Origin: JADZAA01 sp039810485
GTDB lineage: Bacteria; Bacteroidota; Ignavibacteria; Kapaibacteriales; UBA961
Direction: 5' to 3'
DNA: 7,460 nucleotides
Assembly (NCBI GenBank): GCA_039810485.1
Contig: JBDHXA010000109.1
Span: 1 to 7,460, forward strand
Numbering within the stretch: position 1 is the stretch's first letter; the number at the start of each line of letters is the position of its first letter. This document shows positions 1 through 6,818 of this stretch, in pieces. The position numbers were made by a program, and so were the translations under genes. The notes under the pieces are model-generated. The model was not told where the DNA came from. It worked only from the letters and a program-made list of their open reading frames with translations, and searched no databases.

Positions 1-148
1 AATTTTGTTGTTCAACCTCTAAGATAATTAGAGTTACTTAATTTGCCCTCTTTCTATAAACGTTTAGGACGCTATTGATTTGAAATGAAAATTTTGTTCA
101 ATATACAATGAATCAGACATTTCGGCATACGTTTTCAATTGAATCAAT

Positions 149-165
149 GAGCCCACTCCGAAAAG
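149..165 (+). repeat. Left terminal inverted repeat of the MITE-like element
   Basis: This is a perfect 17-bp match to the reverse complement of 319-335. Homology stops at the next inner base (166 versus 318). It directly follows the left ATCAAT copy at 143-148. Confidence 0.85.
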
Positions 166-318
166 GGTACTTTATAAAAATTGCGACGATAGATTCGCTG
201 TTTTCAAAAAAACATCTTTTAAGAGATAAAAAAGTCTTTTTATTTGCTGTTTTTCACTTAAAAATGAGTAATAACTATGTTTTTTACCATGTTTTCTTAG
301 ATTTGAAATATTGCTCGA

Positions 319-335
319 CTTTTCGGAGTGGGCTC
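319..335 (-). repeat. Right terminal inverted repeat of the MITE-like element
   Basis: CTTTTCGGAGTGGGCTC is the exact inverse of the left end at 149-165 and is followed immediately by the second ATCAAT copy at 336-341. The lack of any mismatch between the two ends suggests a fairly recent or still mobilisable insertion. Confidence 0.85.
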
Positions 336-452
336 ATCAATTGTCATTGCAATTGCTTTGTGAGTCATTGTTATCTGAAGCGGCGCGCGATAGTTTTAAT
401 CTCAAAAGCCATGACAAAACAAACTGATTTTTGACAGTTCAAAAAAAACTGT

Positions 453-483
453 TTTGCTAAAACAAAAAACTGATGTATTTTTG
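453..483 (+). promoter_or_regulatory. Bacteroidota-type promoter (-33 TTTG, -7 TATTTTTG) for the tRNA pair
   Basis: TTTG at 453-456 is separated by 19 bases from TATTTTTG at 476-483. This matches the TTTG-N19-TAnnTTTG pattern known for the primary sigma factor of Bacteroidota. Transcription would begin near 489-492, about a dozen bases before the mature tRNA-Ala at 504. The inverted repeat ACAGTT/AACTGT (434-452) and A-tracts lie just upstream. The match in sequence, spacing and position is good, but the start site is inferred. Confidence 0.65.
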
Positions 484-503
484 CGTTCTCTTTATGGAGT
501 TGA

Positions 504-576
<73 letters not shown>

Positions 577-613
577 CAAAGATTAGAATACTTGATTCTT
601 CTTGAAAAATTAA

Positions 614-687
614 GGGATCGTAGCTCAGCTGGTTAGAGCGCTGCCCTGTCAAGGCAGAGGTCGCGGGTTCGAGCCCCGTCGGTCCCG
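614..687 (+). tRNA. tRNA-Asp (anticodon GTC)
   Basis: The cloverleaf is complete. The acceptor GGGATCG pairs with CGGTCCC through one T-G wobble, the D stem is GCTC/GAGC, the anticodon stem CTGCC/GGCAG carries the loop CTGTCAA with anticodon GTC, and the T arm is GCGGG-TTCGAGC-CCCGT. The discriminator base is G, as expected for aspartate tRNAs, and no full CCA is encoded. It starts 37 bases after tRNA-Ala with no terminator between them, so both are probably cut from one precursor that ends at the hairpin right after this gene. Confidence 0.97.
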
Positions 688-689
688 CA

Positions 690-715
690 AAAAGCCCGAG
701 GCTCGGGCTTTTTTT
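690..715. terminator. Bidirectional intrinsic terminator between tRNA-Asp and pgi
   Basis: AAGCCCGAG and CTCGGGCTT form a 9-base perfect palindrome around a single G; a realistic fold is a 6- to 7-base GC-rich stem with a 5-base loop. On the + strand it is followed by a T7 run and ends the tRNA transcript only a few bases after tRNA-Asp. On the - strand the hairpin is followed by five Ts, so it can also stop transcription leaving pgi, whose stop codon lies about 50 bases away. One hairpin therefore serves two convergent units. Confidence 0.9.
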
Positions 716-762
716 CGTTTACCATACTCTATGATTGGCGTTCTAAGAAATCAGCGAATATC

Positions 763-2418
763 TCACGCCGAAGACTTCACTGTTTTATAAGCGGCAATCA
801 ACCCCTCGGTTGAACTGTCATGCTTTCCTTGCGAATCTGACGACAGCTCTGGAAATATCGTTTTTGCCAATTGTTTGCCAAGTTCTACTCCCCATTGATC
901 GAAGGAATTTATTTCCCAAATTATACCTTGTGCAAAAATTTTGTGCTCATACATTGCCAATATCATTCCCAGTGAGTATGGCGTAAGCTTGTCAATCAGG
1001 AATGTCGTTGTCGGGCGATTTCCCGCAAATACTTTATGCGGAGTTAATTGTTTTGCTTTTTCTTCTGAAACTCCTGCATTCAATAATTCATTTAGCGCTT
1101 CTTCTATAGTTTTGCCGCGCATTAATGCTTCGGTTTGAGCAAAAAAATTAGCCATTAGCCGCTCATGATGATCGCCCAAAGAATGTAGTGGGGAAGCTGA
1201 TGCTATAAAATCGCATGGAACTAGCCAAGCCCCTTGATGCAAAAGCTGAAAAAATGAATGCTGAGAATCAGTGCCGGGCTGCCCCCAAACGATAGGAGCG
1301 GTATGGCAAGCAGCTTGAGTGCCGGACTTCTTTACTGATTTTCCATTGCTTTCCATATCTAATTGCTGCAAATAAGCGGGGAGCAATCGCAAGTATTCAT
1401 CGTAGGGGAGCACTGCTTGTGTTTCGGCTCCAAAAAAATTGATGTGCCATATTCCGATCAATGCTGCCAGCAAAGGAATATTTTGCTCGTAAGGCGCAGT
1501 TAGAAAATGCTCGTCCATTACGCGGGCGCCTGACAACAACTCCTCAAAATTATTGTATCCTGTTGATATTGCTATAGATAATCCTATTGCAGACCATAAT
1601 GAATACCGACCGCCGACCCAATCCCAAAAAGTAAATACATTTTCTGGTGCAATGCCAAACTGAGTGGTTGCAGAAAAATTAGTGGAAACAGCTGCAAAAT
1701 GATGCCTAATATCAGATGCTTTCGCGCCTGAAGCCAAAAACCATTTGCGGGCGCTAAGAGCATTTGTCATAGTTTCTTCTGTTGTGAAGGTCTTGGAAGA
1801 AATAATAAAGAGAGTTGTTTCCGGACGACATTCATTCAGAGTTTCTACAAGATGCGTTGCATCTACGTTCGACACGAAATGTACGCTGAGAGTGCGCTGC
1901 GAATAGTATTTTAATGCTTCGCAAACGAGTTTCGGTCCCAAATCCGAACCGCCAATGCCGATATTGACAATATCTGTAAAAGTGTGATTTGTGTACCCGC
2001 GACGCTTGCCGGCACGAATACTTTCAGAAAACTCCCGAATTTTTTCTAAAACTTCGCGAACTTTTGGCATCACGTTTTCTCCTTGAACAAAAACCGAATC
2101 ATCTTTTTTTCGCCGTAATGCAGTATGAAGCACAGATCTGTGTTCTGTCGTGTTGATAATTTCGCCGGAAAACATTTTTTGAGCGGCTTCACGCATATTG
2201 CACTCTCTTGCCAAATCACACAGCAAGGCAATTGTTTGGCTAGTAATGCGGTTTTTAGAAAAATCGGCAAGCAAAGGTCCGAGTCGAATAGACAATTCAT
2301 TAAAACGACCGGTGTTTACTGCAAAAAGAGTTCGCAGATGAATGTCTTTTAGTTCGTCAAAATGAAGTTTTAATGCTTGCCAAGCAGGAGTATCGGGAAG
2401 TGTGCCGTTAATTTGCAT
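763..2418 (-). CDS. pgi: Glucose-6-phosphate isomerase
   Basis: This cytoplasmic enzyme interconverts glucose-6-phosphate and fructose-6-phosphate in glycolysis and gluconeogenesis. The 551-residue product is full length for the long bacterial form (E. coli Pgi is 549) and aligns with it throughout. Visible landmarks are the sugar-phosphate site IGIGGSDLG (153-161), HFVSNVDATH (180-189), SSKTFTTEE (207-215), the first family signature around WVGGRYSLWSAIG (267-279), the catalytic glutamate in MESNGK (E356), the catalytic histidine in QHSFF (H387), and the second signature FDQWGVELGKQ with the catalytic lysine (K515). No key residue is missing. The ATG at 2418 fits the family N-terminus; the AT-rich leader has no Shine-Dalgarno sequence. 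It is the last gene of the leftward block and converges on the tRNA pair. The 160-base gap before it may hold its own promoter. Confidence 0.97.
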   Translation of the reverse strand: MQINGTLPDTPAWQALKLHFDELKDIHLRTLFAVNTGRFNELSIRLGPLLADFSKNRITSQTIALLCDLARECNMREAAQKMFSGEIINTTEHRSVLHTALRRKKDDSVFVQGENVMPKVREVLEKIREFSESIRAGKRRGYTNHTFTDIVNIGIGGSDLGPKLVCEALKYYSQRTLSVHFVSNVDATHLVETLNECRPETTLFIISSKTFTTEETMTNALSARKWFLASGAKASDIRHHFAAVSTNFSATTQFGIAPENVFTFWDWVGGRYSLWSAIGLSIAISTGYNNFEELLSGARVMDEHFLTAPYEQNIPLLAALIGIWHINFFGAETQAVLPYDEYLRLLPAYLQQLDMESNGKSVKKSGTQAACHTAPIVWGQPGTDSQHSFFQLLHQGAWLVPCDFIASASPLHSLGDHHERLMANFFAQTEALMRGKTIEEALNELLNAGVSEEKAKQLTPHKVFAGNRPTTTFLIDKLTPYSLGMILAMYEHKIFAQGIIWEINSFDQWGVELGKQLAKTIFPELSSDSQGKHDSSTEGLIAAYKTVKSSA

Positions 2419-2500
2419 GCTATATTTATTGAGTGTTATTGAATGTTAAAATCTGCTTAAAAGACCATGAGAAGCGGACGAAGTTAGATGGAGGAAAACT

Positions 2501-2551
2501 AATGCAGTATTGCATTGCAAAAGATAAACGCTAATAAGCAAGAATGCAATA
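2501..2551. other. Overlapping inverted repeats in the leader before pgi
   Basis: TATTGCATT (2508-2516) and AATGCAATA (2543-2551) are perfect 9-base inverted copies. In addition AATGCA at 2501-2506 can pair with TGCATT at 2511-2516. The middle strand can therefore join either of two hairpins that exclude each other. Neither is followed by a T-run in the - strand sense, so simple termination is not supported. It could be a regulatory leader structure, an operator, or AT-rich chance similarity. Confidence 0.35.
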
Positions 2552-2557
2552 TTACCT

Positions 2558-2565
2558 CAAAAATA
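2558..2565 (-). promoter_or_regulatory. Possible -7 promoter element for pgi
   Basis: Read on the - strand this is TATTTTTG, the same 8-mer as the -7 box of the tRNA promoter and a full match to TAnnTTTG. No TTTG is present at the -33 distance, so it is only half a promoter. If used, transcription would start near 2551, at the edge of the inverted repeats, giving pgi a leader of about 130 nucleotides. Confidence 0.3.
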
Positions 2566-2578
2566 AATAGGCACTCGT

Positions 2579-3496
2579 TTATTGAGCATTTATTTTAGCG
2601 GTTAGCGCAATTATTTTTGGCTTGTAAATCTGTAATTTATCAGGTTTGTTTCCCGCTAATATTTGATATGCTTTAAGCGCTTGTTCATAGGCGCCTTGCT
2701 TTTCGTATATTTCGGCCATTGTATCGGTTACAAACTCAGGCACATTTATGTTTTCAGTTAGAGTAGAATCGTCGTGTATAACAGGTATACGAGCGCGTTC
2801 GAGTCGCTGAGCAAGCTCTTCTAACGGAGTAAACATTTTTCGCTCGCTTATTTCTACGGCGAGTTGCTCAATGGCGTTTGATGCAGTGTTCCGTTTTTTA
2901 CGTATATCAGGAAATGGAGGAAATTCAGGGAAATCCATTGGAATATGTCTGAATGTTTTGATAGGGCGCGTATTATGCACTTCCAATCCCGCGATAAGCG
3001 ATATGTCATTTGCTTTCCATTTCAACGAGTAAAGATTTGCATTCCATGCAGTTTCGAGCCGGCGTAATTGCAGATCAATTGAAATATCTGCTGTTTGTAT
3101 TTCATCTTGTTTTGAGACATTATGAGTTGTATGAATGTCAATCGGAGCTTTAACTTCATTTATATCAGCTGCTTTATCAACTTCAAGCATATTGTCGTTC
3201 TGCTGTAGATTGTCCTGAGTTTTTCTTTGAAATCCTTTGGTTGATATATTTTTTTCTTCGGCAATTTTGCGTAATATTTTGCTTGTTCTCGATCGTTCAA
3301 GACCAAGTTTTACAATGTCAATAGATTCCTCGACTTGCCCCATCGCATCCAGTATTCGCGATTGCAACGCATACGCCGTTGAATATTCGGGAAATGCCTC
3401 GATTCCAGCGCTGCATAATGAATAAGCTTCATCAATGCGTCCTTCGGAAAAAAGGGAATCTACTTCAATAGCAAAAAGAGGAGAAATCTTATTCAT
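2579..3496 (-). CDS. TPR-repeat protein of unknown function
   Basis: I do not recognise this 305-residue protein as a named family. The N-terminal part (about 8-75) looks like two helical TPR units, with SLFSEGRIDEAYSLCSAGIE followed by TAYALQSRILDAMGQVEESI. Near the C-terminus is a clear single TPR (about 256-285, AEIYEKQGAYEQALKAYQIL), a C-terminal arrangement I associate with hypothetical TPR proteins of Bacteroidota and Chlorobiota. Between them is a polar linker that is probably disordered (about 85-140) and a proline-rich patch, IPMDFPEFPPFPD (185-197). There is no signal peptide, membrane segment or catalytic motif, so it is probably a cytoplasmic scaffold or adaptor. The ATG at 3496 has no Shine-Dalgarno sequence. 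It lies between rfbA and pgi on the same strand, which suggests but does not prove shared transcription. Confidence 0.85.
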   Translation of the reverse strand: MNKISPLFAIEVDSLFSEGRIDEAYSLCSAGIEAFPEYSTAYALQSRILDAMGQVEESIDIVKLGLERSRTSKILRKIAEEKNISTKGFQRKTQDNLQQNDNMLEVDKAADINEVKAPIDIHTTHNVSKQDEIQTADISIDLQLRRLETAWNANLYSLKWKANDISLIAGLEVHNTRPIKTFRHIPMDFPEFPPFPDIRKKRNTASNAIEQLAVEISERKMFTPLEELAQRLERARIPVIHDDSTLTENINVPEFVTDTMAEIYEKQGAYEQALKAYQILAGNKPDKLQIYKPKIIALTAKINAQ

Positions 3497-3643
3497 TGAA
3501 TTATAATGCTTCAGTTATTTTATATATTCCATTACTTCGGAGTAATTTCGCTGCTTTGTTACCTATATGCATTTGACGAATAATATTGCTTCAATTGTTG
3601 CCGTTATTGAGACAGCAACGGCAAAAGACGATATTATAATGAG
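3497..3643 (-). other. Intergenic region with two hairpins after rfbA
   Basis: TTGCCGTT (3598-3605) and AACGGCAA (3617-3624) form an 8-base stem with an 11-base loop beginning about 20 bases past the rfbA stop codon. Further on, ATTACT/AGTAAT (3531-3546) forms a 6-base stem around a 4-base loop. Neither is followed by a strong T-run in the direction of rfbA, so they are weak terminator or processing candidates. No good promoter for the TPR gene is visible; the TATAAT on the - strand (3505-3500) lies too close to its ATG to serve. Confidence 0.35.
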
Positions 3644-4525
3644 TTATATATTGTTTGCTAATTCTTCTTCAATTGTTTTGCAATATTCTTTGTAAGGAGA
3701 ATTGGGCAATCGGTCCACAGATTTTCGATACTCAATTCTATCAAGAAAGCCTTTTGTAAATGCAATTTCTTCCAAACAAGCAATTTTTGTTCCCTGCCTC
3801 TTTTCTATGGCGTGAATAAATGTACCAGCTTCGAGCAAACTTTCGGGTGTACCGGTGTCGAGCCAAGCAATACCGCGGCCAAGCAATTCTACGTTTAGCC
3901 GCTGATCGCGTAAATATGCTTTTTGCACATCAGTTATTTCTAATTCTCCACGGGTGCTTGGTGTTAATTGAGTTGCTATTTCGACAACGTCAGGTGTGAA
4001 GACATAGAGGCCTGGAATTGCATAATTTGATTTTGGCTTTTTAGGTTTTTCTTCGATGCTTACCACTTTGCGCTCACTATCAAATTCTACAATCCCGTAT
4101 CGTTCTGGATCTTGCACATGATAGCCAAAAATGTAGCCGCCTGCGTTTGAATAAATTGCGCGGCGCAAAAAGTCGAGCTTTCCATAGAAAATATTATCGC
4201 CTAATATCAAACATGATTGACGATTGCCTATAAAATCTCTTCCGACAATAAAGGCGTCGGCCAAACCTCTTGGCTGCTCTTGTACTGCATAGCTTAAATT
4301 TATCCCCCATTGCGATCCATCTTTTAGCAAACTTTGAAATTGCGGTGTATCGCGAGGAGTAGAAATTATGAGAATTTCGCGAATGCCCGACAGCATCAAT
4401 GTTGAAAGTGGGTAATAAATCATTGGCTTATCGTAAATCGGCTGCAATTGCTTGCTCATTGCGGCGCTCATTGGATAAAGCCGCGTGCCGCTTCCTCCGG
4501 CAAGAATAATTCCAACTGTATTCAT
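3644..4525 (-). CDS. rfbA: Glucose-1-phosphate thymidylyltransferase
   Basis: RmlA/RfbA joins dTTP and glucose-1-phosphate to give dTDP-glucose and pyrophosphate, the first step to dTDP-L-rhamnose and other deoxysugars of surface polysaccharides. The 293-residue product is normal full length. It has the nucleotide-binding loop LAGGSGTRLYP (8-18) with K25 of SKQL, then IYDKPMIYYPLSTLM (30-44), QEQPRGLADAF (82-92), the metal-binding aspartate in LGDNIFYG (D110), IEEKPKKPKSNYAIPGLY (157-174), and the second metal aspartate in WLDTGT (D223). Long TDP-glucose-type RmlA matches better than GalU or GlmU because of the SKQL, IYYPLSTLM and GTPESLLEA features. The ATG at 4525 lies directly before the binding loop as usual; no Shine-Dalgarno sequence is seen. 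rfbB, rfbC and rfbD are not next to it, so the rest of the pathway must be encoded elsewhere. Confidence 0.96.
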   Translation of the reverse strand: MNTVGIILAGGSGTRLYPMSAAMSKQLQPIYDKPMIYYPLSTLMLSGIREILIISTPRDTPQFQSLLKDGSQWGINLSYAVQEQPRGLADAFIVGRDFIGNRQSCLILGDNIFYGKLDFLRRAIYSNAGGYIFGYHVQDPERYGIVEFDSERKVVSIEEKPKKPKSNYAIPGLYVFTPDVVEIATQLTPSTRGELEITDVQKAYLRDQRLNVELLGRGIAWLDTGTPESLLEAGTFIHAIEKRQGTKIACLEEIAFTKGFLDRIEYRKSVDRLPNSPYKEYCKTIEEELANNI

Positions 4526-4610
4526 GATTGTGGCTATTACAGCGTTAAAATTAGCTTGTATGGAACTTTAATCTATGAAAAACATAGTGTAGTCAATGAA
4601 AAAAAGAGTA

Positions 4611-6818
4611 TTAATGCTTCGCAGCAGGCATCGAAATCATATCGCCCAGAATAGACAATGCTTCGCCTATGTAGATATCTTTACGAATTTGCTTGAACCA
4701 ATCATCCATTTTTTCCTTCTGCTCTGCCAAGGGGGCAGGGTCGTCTTTTGGCGAGCGCACAGCTAAAGAAGTATTTTCTTTGCGGCTTGCATCGTATTCC
4801 TTACTCTCGCGCTTCAGTCTGTCTTGTTCGGCTTTTTCTTTGCTAATCTGAAGAAAATCTTGCGTGTCATCGCGTCGAGCTTTTAGGCGTTCGGCTTGTG
4901 TTATTACCGCTTTGAAGGCAGGGTTTTTTGCGACGCGAACCTTGCTTTTTACTTGGAGCATTGGAATTTGTTCGCTAACTCCCTGCCATGGGCTATACAT
5001 AACTGGCCGAATTGAACTATAGCTCAAAGGATAGTCAAGCTGCCTTTCGCCAACTAGAATATTCTCATAAATATCCGGCAAAATAATATCGGGCGTAACG
5101 CCTCTGAATTGTGTGCTTTGTCCTGTAATGCGATAAAATTTCTGAAAAGTAATCTTTAAAGCGCCAAGTTTGCCCATCGAAGAATATTCAGGATCAACAT
5201 AGTTGTTTAAGTCAACAAATGTTTGCACTGTGCCTTTGCCAAAAGTTGTATGAGCACCAACGATAACAGCGCGGCCATAATCTTGCATAGCTGCCGACAG
5301 AATTTCTGAAGCTGATGCGCTAAAAGAGTTTACTAAAATTACTAATGGTCCGTCATATTCGATTTCCGGCTCACTGTCTGAGAGAATGTCCGGTTTTGTG
5401 CTTTTTTCGCTGACTTGAACTATTGGGCCTTGCTTAATGAATAAACCACCTATGCGTACTGCATCTTGCAATGAGCCGCCGCCATTATTTCGCAGATCGA
5501 GAATTATGCCTTTTACGTTTTCAGCGCGGAGCTTTATCAATTCTTTAAAAACGTCTTCCGAACATCTGCGTCCGTCAGCCCGATTAAAATCAGCATAAAA
5601 TGTTGGCAGATTTATGTATCCAAATTTATCGGCAGAGTTTTCTGAGCTGATGATTGCTGATTTGGCAAATTGCTCCTCAATTTGAACGAGATCACGTACA
5701 ATCGAGATTCTAACGATTCGCCCATCCGGCTTCTTTACTGTCAGCCGTGCTACTGAACCTTTGCGTCCACGTATTAATCGCACAGCATCATCAAGCCGCA
5801 TATCAGTAATGTCAACCGGCTCGTCGTCTCCTTGCGCAACTTTTTGGATAATGTCCTCTGCTTGCAGTTCTTTGCCTTTCCAAGCCGGACCGCCCGGTAC
5901 TAATGATTCCACTTTGATATTGCCGTCTTGTTCGCGCAGTGTTGCGCCTATTCCTTCAAGTGTGCCGCTCATGCGAATGTCAAAATCTTCTTTGTCTTTA
6001 GGCGGAAAATATTCGGTATGAGGATCATAGCTTGAAGCAACTGATTCGAGATATTGGGCAAAACGATCTTGATCGGTGTCCTTTTGCAAGCGATTTAGAC
6101 GTTCGGTAATTTGTTTCAATACTTTTTCTCTCGCTTCGATCTCGAGTTCTGCATCAGATTTAGCTTCATTATTTCCAATTTTTCCAATGGTAGATTTTAT
6201 GGCTTCTCTCTTGCTTCTTTCTGCTTCTTTGGCTGCGGCGGCAGATTTTGTCGTGCTGTCGGGATTGTCGCGCTCTTCAATTAATGTTATGTATCTTTGA
6301 AGGGTTTGCAGTTTTAGAGTTTTGCGCCAAAGTTCTTTTAATTCCTGATCATTTTGCGCAAAATCTCTTTTTTCAGGATCGGTTTGCAACGTCTCATCTG
6401 TTGAAAAATCAAATGGCTTCCCTAATAAATCCTGCGTGATAAGTTTTACTTCTTCGATGCGTTTTGGCATGACCGTATTGACGACATCAAGCATTGGAGC
6501 GCGTCCGTTTTCAAGGTCTACGCTGAATTTGGGGAGAAATTGCCGCATTTGCTCCACATCGGATTTTAATAAAAACGATTTGCCGTAATCCAATCGCATT
6601 AAAAATAAGCGAAATGCACGTTTAGGGAGTGTGTCGTACACGTTAATCGGCTCATAATGCCCTCTGTTGAGCGTCATATATAAGATCTGCTCGGTAATTT
6701 CTTGCTTTGTGGGCTTTTGTGCGCAGGCGACGCCAAAAACTGCAATCGTGGAAAGTATAACAAGAATATTGAAACGGATCAGACGAGTAGAAAAGCGTTG
6801 AGATTGGACGTTGTTCAT
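4611..6818 (-). CDS. prc: Tail-specific (C-terminal processing) periplasmic protease Prc, S41 family
   Basis: Prc degrades or trims periplasmic proteins from their C-termini and takes part in envelope and peptidoglycan-enzyme homeostasis. The 735-residue product begins with a basic segment and hydrophobic stretch (about 15-31) ending in VACAQ. This fits either type I cleavage after ACA or, less typically, a lipobox at C32. Next come a Prc-type N-terminal domain (about 35-270), with a charged Ala/Lys/Glu-rich stretch at 185-235; a PDZ domain (about 283-375); and the S41 core, with DLRNNGGGSL (441-450), the catalytic serine in SFSASASEI (probably S502) and the lysine in TFGKGT (K528). A charged DUF3340-like helical tail closes the protein. 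It is somewhat longer than E. coli Prc (682), mainly through the charged inserts. The ATG at 6818 gives the complete signal peptide. It is first in the leftward block and divergent from the gene at 7255; no clear promoter is visible. Confidence 0.95.
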   Translation of the reverse strand: MNNVQSQRFSTRLIRFNILVILSTIAVFGVACAQKPTKQEITEQILYMTLNRGHYEPINVYDTLPKRAFRLFLMRLDYGKSFLLKSDVEQMRQFLPKFSVDLENGRAPMLDVVNTVMPKRIEEVKLITQDLLGKPFDFSTDETLQTDPEKRDFAQNDQELKELWRKTLKLQTLQRYITLIEERDNPDSTTKSAAAAKEAERSKREAIKSTIGKIGNNEAKSDAELEIEAREKVLKQITERLNRLQKDTDQDRFAQYLESVASSYDPHTEYFPPKDKEDFDIRMSGTLEGIGATLREQDGNIKVESLVPGGPAWKGKELQAEDIIQKVAQGDDEPVDITDMRLDDAVRLIRGRKGSVARLTVKKPDGRIVRISIVRDLVQIEEQFAKSAIISSENSADKFGYINLPTFYADFNRADGRRCSEDVFKELIKLRAENVKGIILDLRNNGGGSLQDAVRIGGLFIKQGPIVQVSEKSTKPDILSDSEPEIEYDGPLVILVNSFSASASEILSAAMQDYGRAVIVGAHTTFGKGTVQTFVDLNNYVDPEYSSMGKLGALKITFQKFYRITGQSTQFRGVTPDIILPDIYENILVGERQLDYPLSYSSIRPVMYSPWQGVSEQIPMLQVKSKVRVAKNPAFKAVITQAERLKARRDDTQDFLQISKEKAEQDRLKRESKEYDASRKENTSLAVRSPKDDPAPLAEQKEKMDDWFKQIRKDIYIGEALSILGDMISMPAAKH

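Larger units (their letters stand above)
149..335. mobile_element. MITE-like non-autonomous insertion element, 187 bp
   Basis: The element is bounded by perfect 17-bp terminal inverted repeats, GAGCCCACTCCGAAAAG at 149-165 and its exact reverse complement at 319-335. It is flanked by identical ATCAAT hexamers at 143-148 and 336-341, which fit a 6-bp target-site duplication. The interior is very AT-rich with no transposase-like frame, so it would have to be mobilised in trans by a transposase that recognises these ends. Near its centre is a second hairpin (ATAAAAA, loop AGTC, TTTTTAT; 226-243). At its right end is a match to the Bacteroidota -7 consensus (TAGATTTG, 298-305, + strand) but no TTTG at the right distance. 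The parent IS family cannot be assigned from this copy alone. The other reading, a chance inverted repeat, is unlikely because repeats and duplication abut exactly. Confidence 0.8.
1..452. other. AT-rich non-coding stretch containing a small insertion element
   Basis: I see no convincing gene here. The only long open frame on the + strand (108-434) runs straight through the inserted element at 149-335, including both of its inverted repeats, and its translation is low-complexity and rich in F, K and S with no recognisable domain. A short hairpin (CTCTAA/TTAGAG, 17-33) lacks a following T-run. To the right of the element the heptamer GTCATTG occurs twice (343-349 and 363-369), and AAACTG-TTTTTG motifs recur at 421-433 and 467-483. 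The A-rich tract just before the tRNA promoter could act as an UP-like element, but that is inference. Confidence 0.6.

Noticed and set aside
17..33. CTCTAA/TTAGAG hairpin near the left edge as a terminator
   Set aside because: The stem is only 6 bases and AT-rich, and no T-run follows on either strand.
108..434. 108-codon open frame on the + strand
   Set aside because: It spans the inserted element with both inverted repeats and one target duplication, has no ribosome site, and encodes a low-complexity product without recognisable motifs.
2070..2300. 76-codon frame on the - strand overlapping pgi
   Set aside because: It lies wholly inside the well-supported pgi frame in another phase, so it is a shadow; it is not evidence of a frameshift because pgi is intact and full length.
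3500..3505. TATAAT on the - strand just before the TPR gene
   Set aside because: It ends three bases before the ATG, so transcription would start inside the coding region, and there is no partner -35 or -33 box.
4573..4587. CTATG/CATAG hairpin between prc and rfbA
   Set aside because: The stem is only 5 bases with a homopolymer loop; the T-rich tract after the prc stop comes before the hairpin in the direction of transcription, so it does not form an intrinsic terminator.
5761..6021. Serine-rich + strand frame opposite prc, with similar ones at 6076-6300 and 6248-6439
   Set aside because: Their serine-, arginine- and leucine-rich composition is what the antisense of a charged coding region gives, and prc is clearly the real gene there.
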